From assembly GCA_947462865.1 (NCBI GenBank), contig CANHRW010000048.1:1-10806 (forward strand): 10,806 nt of DNA. Direction: 5' to 3'. Below, piece after piece: positions 7,499 to 10,806 of this stretch. Below the pieces are notes generated by a model, which was given only the letters and a program-made list of their open reading frames with translations, did no database searches and was not told the DNA's origin. How positions within the stretch are numbered: the first letter of the stretch is position 1; every line of letters starts with the position of its first letter. The translations under genes were made by a program, and so were the position numbers. This DNA comes from Bacteroidota bacterium. Its GTDB lineage: Bacteria > Bacteroidota > Bacteroidia > UKL13-3.

Positions 7499-8494
7499 TT
7501 ATGCGAATGGAACAACATAGGCTGTTTGACCAGCTTTTAAAGCTTCTCTTACCCATCTACCTCTTTCTTCGGCATTTCTTCTAACGGCTAACCTTTCAGC
7601 ATTACATGGGCCCCCTCCATTGATCACTCTTTTGAATTCATCCCAGTCTGGTTCGGTGTATTCCCATTTGCCTGTTTCTGCGTTCTTTTTCAAGTTGGCA
7701 TCTGGAACTGTTAAACCCAAGTCCCAAATTTTAGGTACATACATGTTTAAAAACTGCTGACGCATGTCGTCATTGGTTGCCATTTTTACTTTCCATTTCA
7801 TCAAGATTTCTGTATGCGATGAAATTTTATCAGAAGGGCCAAAAAAGTGCATAATTGGAGGCCACCATCTGTTGAGTGCTTCTTGAACCATTTTACGCTG
7901 AACAGGAGTTCCAGTTGCTAGCGTAACAACGTTGTCGTGTCCATATTTTAAGTGGAATGATTCCTCTGTACATATTCTGTCTAGGGCTCTGCAATATGGG
8001 CCATAACTACCTTTGGCATTGGCAACTTGGTTGATGATTGCTCCAGCATCAATTAACCAAGCTATAATACATGCATCAGCCCAAGTAAATGCAGGGTAAT
8101 TGAAAACATTAGAGTATTTAGATTTGCCTGTAATTAAATCGTTGATCATTGCTTCTCTGCTTTTACCAAGGGTTTCAGCAGCACTGTACAACAATTGTGC
8201 ATGCCCAACTTCATCCTGAACCTTGGCCATCAAAGCCAATTTTCTTTTAAAGCCAGGTGCTCGGGTAATCCAAGTGCCTTCTGGAAGTGCTCCAATAATT
8301 TCAGAATGCCCGTGTTGTTCAATCATTCTGATCAATTGTTTGCGGTATTCTTTGGGCATCCAATCTTTGGGCTCAATTTTTTCGCCTCTTTCAATTCTTG
8401 CTTCAAATTCAGCAAGTAATTTGGGGTCTTCATCAGCTAAAACCGAATGGGTTTTGTTTACTTCGTTTGGGTCTATATATGCGTTTCCGTACAT
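7499..8494 (-). CDS. paaA: Phenylacetyl-CoA epoxidase catalytic subunit PaaA
   Basis: A 331-residue di-iron oxygenase subunit that binds phenylacetyl-CoA and performs the ring 1,2-epoxidation central to aerobic phenylacetate breakdown. Ligand-bearing segments are visible in order: HSEIIGALPEG (Glu65), QDEVGHAQ (Glu95, His98), WLIDAGAI (Asp149) and CTEESFH (Glu178, His181). All six expected ligands are therefore present, and the subunit should be active. The tail VINGGGPCNAERLAVRR is also typical of PaaA. Length and motif spacing are normal for the family. The gene starts 14 bases after the tetR stop and is followed 11 bases later by paaB, so it should be read from the promoter in front of tetR. 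Electron supply by PaaE, and PaaD for iron-sulfur assembly, must come from elsewhere in the genome because neither gene is in this window. Confidence 0.97.
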   Translation of the reverse strand: MYGNAYIDPNEVNKTHSVLADEDPKLLAEFEARIERGEKIEPKDWMPKEYRKQLIRMIEQHGHSEIIGALPEGTWITRAPGFKRKLALMAKVQDEVGHAQLLYSAAETLGKSREAMINDLITGKSKYSNVFNYPAFTWADACIIAWLIDAGAIINQVANAKGSYGPYCRALDRICTEESFHLKYGHDNVVTLATGTPVQRKMVQEALNRWWPPIMHFFGPSDKISSHTEILMKWKVKMATNDDMRQQFLNMYVPKIWDLGLTVPDANLKKNAETGKWEYTEPDWDEFKRVINGGGPCNAERLAVRRNAEERGRWVREALKAGQTAYVVPFA

Positions 8495-8508
8495 AAAAAA
8501 GAGATTTA

Positions 8509-9114
8509 TTATTGTTTGTAATTGCTATCAGTAACTAATTTTTTTCTTAAACCACCTAACACAAAGTCGCTTATTTTTTCTGCAATTTCTTTGGGTTGCA
8601 TTTTACCTGTGGGTTTGTACCATTCAATGATCCAATTCACAGAACTCAATACACTTAATACGGCAAATTTTGCATCTACCTCGTCAAATACATCTTCTTG
8701 GATGCCGTCTGTAATGATTTGTTTGAACCCGTTTTCATATTGGTTACGAAGCGTTTTAAACTCGGCCAAAAAAGGCTCGTTGAGCCGTTTCCATTCTAAT
8801 AAGAACACGGCACTTTTAGAAAGGTCATTGGCAATGATTGCGACATGCTGTTCAATGGCCATTCGGAGTTTTTGTTCAGCATTGAAATAAATATCGTTGG
8901 TTTCGTCTAATGCTGTGATGAGCTTATGTGCCATTTCAAAACAAATAATTGAAAGTATTTCTTCTTTTGATTTAAAATGATGGTACAAACTGGCAGCCTC
9001 AATGTTCAATTCATTTGCTATGTCTCTAACAGTACACGCATCGTACCCCTTTTGCTGAAATAGCAATGCGGAGCTTGCAATGATTTGCGCTTTTCTGTTA
9101 TTGATTTCTTTCAT
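8509..9114 (-). CDS. TetR-family repressor, probable PaaR-type regulator of the paa operon
   Basis: A 201-residue TetR-family protein. The N-terminal DNA-binding domain is clear: RKAQIIASSALLFQQKGYDA, then TVRDIANELNIEAASLYHHF (about 28-47) as helix-turn-helix, followed by KSKEEIL. The rest is an all-helical ligand domain of usual size. It is the first gene of tetR-paaA-paaB-paaC (14-base gap to paaA). A perfect palindrome sits between its promoter's -7 element and its ATG, which is the classic layout of autorepression. TetR regulators of phenylacetate genes (PaaR) are known to be released by phenylacetyl-CoA; that ligand is an inference here from the gene context. A regulator responding to another acyl-CoA remains possible, since this subfamily includes many fatty-acid and acyl-CoA sensors. 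Confidence 0.9.
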   Translation of the reverse strand: MKEINNRKAQIIASSALLFQQKGYDACTVRDIANELNIEAASLYHHFKSKEEILSIICFEMAHKLITALDETNDIYFNAEQKLRMAIEQHVAIIANDLSKSAVFLLEWKRLNEPFLAEFKTLRNQYENGFKQIITDGIQEDVFDEVDAKFAVLSVLSSVNWIIEWYKPTGKMQPKEIAEKISDFVLGGLRKKLVTDSNYKQ

Positions 9115-9117
9115 TAA

Positions 9118-9133
9118 CCTAACAAGTGTTAGG
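9118..9133 (-). promoter_or_regulatory. Palindromic operator, probably for the TetR/PaaR regulator
   Basis: On the reverse strand the site reads CCTAACACTTGTTAGG: perfect 7-base arms CCTAACA and TGTTAGG around a 2-base centre. It begins directly after the -7 element and ends three bases before the tetR start codon, so it covers the predicted transcription start. The shape resembles the C-N-AAC-G-NN-C-GTT-N-G type site I recall for PaaR of Thermus, with A/T replacing the central G/C. Binding is inferred from position and symmetry. Confidence 0.7.
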
Positions 9134-9164
9134 CAAATTTAATTAAAGTCTTCAAAAAAGCAAA
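9134..9164 (-). promoter_or_regulatory. Bacteroidota promoter of the tetR-paaABC operon
   Basis: On the reverse strand, TTTG (9164-9161) is followed by exactly 19 bases and then TAAATTTG (9141-9134). This is a full match to the Bacteroidota sigma-ABfr consensus TTTG-N19/20-TAnnTTTG. Transcription would start within the adjacent palindrome, giving a leader of roughly 12-16 bases. The promoter lies in the short gap behind the rsmI-like gene. Confidence 0.75.
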
Positions 9165-9182
9165 TACCTGTTTAACAAGCAG

Positions 9183-9914
9183 CTATACTCCTAAAGCAAA
9201 CATGACAGGTTTTTTGTGTAAATCAGGTAAATTGGCTTTCCAAGTAGCCAAAGTTTTTGTTTGAATAAAGCCTTCATCTGTACAAACTTCACAACCTATG
9301 CAAAGCTTGGTTTGTGGATTGCAATTCATAAGAATGTCGTTCAACAATGGATTGTTTCTGTAAGGTGCTTCCATAAACAATTGTGTTTGTCCTTTGATGG
9401 CCATTTGTTCCATGGCTTGAATTTTTTTAGCTCGCTGGTTTTTGTCTATGGGTAAATAGCCGTTGAACGTAAATTGTTGTCCGTTAAACCCGCTTCCCAT
9501 AAGAGTTAACACAATGCTCGAGGAACCAGGTAAGGCAATGACTTTGATGTTTTTTTGATGGGCCAATTTTACCAATTGCGATCCTGGATCAGCAATACAG
9601 GGCAATCCAGCATCTGAAAGCAATCCAGCATCTTGTCCGTTAGCAAGTGCTGAGAGTAAGTTTTCAATTTCAGCGGCTTCAGTATGTTCATTTAGTTGCC
9701 ACAATTTGATTTCTTGTTGGCTAGTTTGGATTTTTAATTTTTTAACAAGCGCCCTTGCATCTTTTTCATTTTCAACCACAAAATGCTTAAGGTGATGGGT
9801 CATTTTGCGAACCATATCTGGAATAAAGTCGTCTTGGTGTTTGTCTGACAACACATTGGGAATGAGGTATAAAGCTCCGAAAATATTGTTTGTATTTGAA
9901 TTATTTTGACTCAT
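9183..9914 (-). CDS. RsmI-like SAM-dependent methyltransferase (tetrapyrrole methylase family)
   Basis: A 243-residue protein of the tetrapyrrole-methylase fold family, to which the 16S rRNA 2'-O-methyltransferase RsmI belongs. It shows LLSDAGLPCIADPG (98-111), the hallmark SDAG-P-DPG segment, followed by VIALPGSSSIVLTLMGSGF (125-143) and FNGYLP (150-155), then LFMEAPYRN in the region of the RsmI FYES-HR segment. It differs from canonical RsmI in two ways. The N-terminal strand reads GALYLIPNVLSD rather than the G-LY-VATPIGN form, and the protein lacks the roughly 40-residue C-terminal extension of E. coli RsmI. This short variant is common in Bacteroidota, so I do not assign the symbol. It probably methylates RNA or a small molecule using SAM; the substrate is unknown. 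It has its own 156-base divergent region shared with the PPIase gene, and it ends 68 bases before tetR. Confidence 0.85.
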   Translation of the reverse strand: MSQNNSNTNNIFGALYLIPNVLSDKHQDDFIPDMVRKMTHHLKHFVVENEKDARALVKKLKIQTSQQEIKLWQLNEHTEAAEIENLLSALANGQDAGLLSDAGLPCIADPGSQLVKLAHQKNIKVIALPGSSSIVLTLMGSGFNGQQFTFNGYLPIDKNQRAKKIQAMEQMAIKGQTQLFMEAPYRNNPLLNDILMNCNPQTKLCIGCEVCTDEGFIQTKTLATWKANLPDLHKKPVMFALGV

Positions 9915-10016
9915 ATTTAATTGATTTTAGGGCTTTATTAAAGGCTTTCGATGGGTATCAATTGCGCTTTAAAAAACACCTTTTTTGTTATTTAATTTAA
10001 GAAACACAAATATTCA

Positions 10017-10049
10017 TTTGATTTTTTGAAAAAATGCCCGTTATTTTTG
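10017..10049 (+). promoter_or_regulatory. Probable promoter of the PPIase gene
   Basis: TTTG at 10017-10020 and TATTTTTG at 10042-10049 are 21 bases apart and match the Bacteroidota -33/-7 consensus. The -7 element ends 22 bases before the ATG at 10072. The rest of the 156-base divergent spacer (9915-10071) is A+T-rich. I see no convincing matching promoter for the leftward rsmI-like gene in it. Confidence 0.6.
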
Positions 10050-10071
10050 CCACTCTTTAAAATCTTATCAA

Positions 10072-10806
10072 ATGGCAATTTTAACAAAAATAAGAAACAG
10101 GTCGGGTTTGGCAATTGGAATGGTTGGCGGAGCCCTGTTACTCTTTGTAATTTCAGATGCATTAAACAGTAATTTTGGCTTATTTAGCGGTCAAGCAGCA
10201 AATAACAATGTTGGTGAAATAGATGGAGAAACCATTGGCATTCGTCAGTTCGAAGAAAAGCTCGATTTCAATACCGAGAATTTCAAAATGCGTACCCAAC
10301 AGGAAAACATTGATGAAAATACACGTACCCAGTTGCGCGAGCAAACATGGGCTCAGTATATAAATGATTACATGATGGCCAAAGAATACAAAGAATTGGG
10401 CATTGAAGTAAGCAACGAAGAATTAGAAGATATGTTGATGGGTAAAAACATTCACCCACAAATTATTCAATCGTTTACTGATCCTAAAACAGGGGTGTTC
10501 GATATCAATGCGGTAAAAAACTACTTGAAACAGGTAGCAGAAGGCACGGATGAGAAAATGAAAGCTCAGTGGAAAGAATTTGAAGATTTCTTGGTTAACG
10601 ATGGCATGCAAAGAAAGTATGTAAGCTTGTTGAAAAAAGGAATTTACACCACTTCACTAGAGGCTAAACATTCATTCTTGTCTAAAAATAGCAATGTAGA
10701 CATGGCGTTTGTAGCCATTCCTTATATGTCAATCGCTGATACTGCAATTGCTGCAGAAGAGTCTGACTTGAAATCGTACTTCAAGAAAAATTTATACAAA
10801 TACAAA
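10072..10806 (+). CDS. Membrane-anchored SurA_N/PpiD-like peptidylprolyl isomerase, N-terminal part
   Basis: The first 245 codons of a gene that runs off the window. The start MAILTKIRNRSGLAIGMVGG with a single hydrophobic segment (about 13-30) is the signature opening of Bacteroidota PpiD-type foldases: a short cytoplasmic head, one transmembrane helix, then a periplasmic body. Residues about 46-200 resemble the SurA_N chaperone domain. VGEIDGETIGIRQFEEKL resembles the usual VA-VNG-I-F start, followed by helices containing LREQTWAQYINDYMMAKEYKELGIEVSNEE cut by GIEVSNEEL, and later DPKTGVFDINAVKNYL. The parvulin domain with the isomerase site would lie downstream. The role is folding and quality control of exported proteins leaving the Sec translocon. 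The start is fixed by the membrane anchor, and a promoter is visible upstream. Confidence 0.93.
   Translation, partial: MAILTKIRNRSGLAIGMVGGALLLFVISDALNSNFGLFSGQAANNNVGEIDGETIGIRQFEEKLDFNTENFKMRTQQENIDENTRTQLREQTWAQYINDYMMAKEYKELGIEVSNEELEDMLMGKNIHPQIIQSFTDPKTGVFDINAVKNYLKQVAEGTDEKMKAQWKEFEDFLVNDGMQRKYVSLLKKGIYTTSLEAKHSFLSKNSNVDMAFVAIPYMSIADTAIAAEESDLKSYFKKNLYKYK

Noticed and set aside
7488..7556. Longer paaB reading frame reaching into paaA
   Set aside because: The extra 23 residues (MGKRSFKSWS...) are the out-of-frame 3' end of paaA. The family core and an 11-base spacing support the ATG at 7487.
8555..8562. CCTAACAC inside the 3' end of tetR, resembling a half-site of the operator
   Set aside because: Only one arm is present, with no matching TGTTAGG at the right distance. 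It lies within coding sequence, so chance is likely.
9971..9986. AAAAAA-CACC-TTTTTT inverted repeat in the divergent spacer, considered as a terminator
   Set aside because: The stem is purely A/T, no gene ends near it, and both flanking genes point away from it.
1..10806. Mobile elements, CRISPR arrays, tRNA/rRNA genes or a defence island
   Set aside because: No transposase or integrase, no terminal inverted repeats, no regularly spaced repeats, no RNA gene signatures, and no marked shift in base composition were seen. The window reads as ordinary chromosomal sequence.

Overview
The window looks like a chromosomal segment of a member of the Bacteroidota, probably from the non-Bacteroidales side (Chitinophagales/Sphingobacteriales-like). 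The evidence is low G+C with A+T-rich spacers, no Shine-Dalgarno sequences before the starts, four copies of the Bacteroidota -7 promoter element TAnnTTTG placed just upstream of start codons, and Bacteroidota-style protein variants (large two-module secreted amidohydrolase, short RsmI-like methylase, SurA_N/PpiD-type foldase). The lineage call is an inference from these traits; no rRNA or marker gene is present.

Left part (1-2066, + strand): the 3' end of an isopentenyl-diphosphate isomerase-like NUDIX gene, a small AlbA_2 plus winged-helix DNA-binding protein, a short secreted protein of unknown function, and purQ (glutaminase subunit of formylglycinamidine ribonucleotide synthase).

Middle (2097-6344, + strand): two overlapping genes for exported amidohydrolase-fold proteins. 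The first has two amidohydrolase modules, of which only the C-terminal one keeps the metal ligands. The second is a single module that has lost them. A hairpin that could form over the first gene's start codon may control its expression.

Right-middle (6346-9164, - strand): a compact operon tetR-paaA-paaB-paaC. PaaABC are subunits of the ring-1,2-phenylacetyl-CoA epoxidase. The operon is preceded by a complete Bacteroidota promoter (TTTG-N19-TAAATTTG), and a perfect 7-bp-arm palindrome lies directly against its -7 element, which suggests autoregulation by the PaaR-like TetR protein. PaaD (Fe-S assembly) and PaaE (reductase) are not in the window. The operon ends one base away from the convergent amidohydrolase gene.

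Right end (9183-10806): an RsmI-like tetrapyrrole-methylase-family gene on the - strand, then a divergent gene on the + strand for a membrane-anchored SurA_N/PpiD-like peptidylprolyl isomerase, which runs off the window.

I see no mobile element, CRISPR array, tRNA, rRNA or defence island. No intergenic stretch exceeds 160 bases. The most interesting content is the promoter/operator arrangement of the paa operon and the set of three amidohydrolase-like modules of which two appear catalytically dead.
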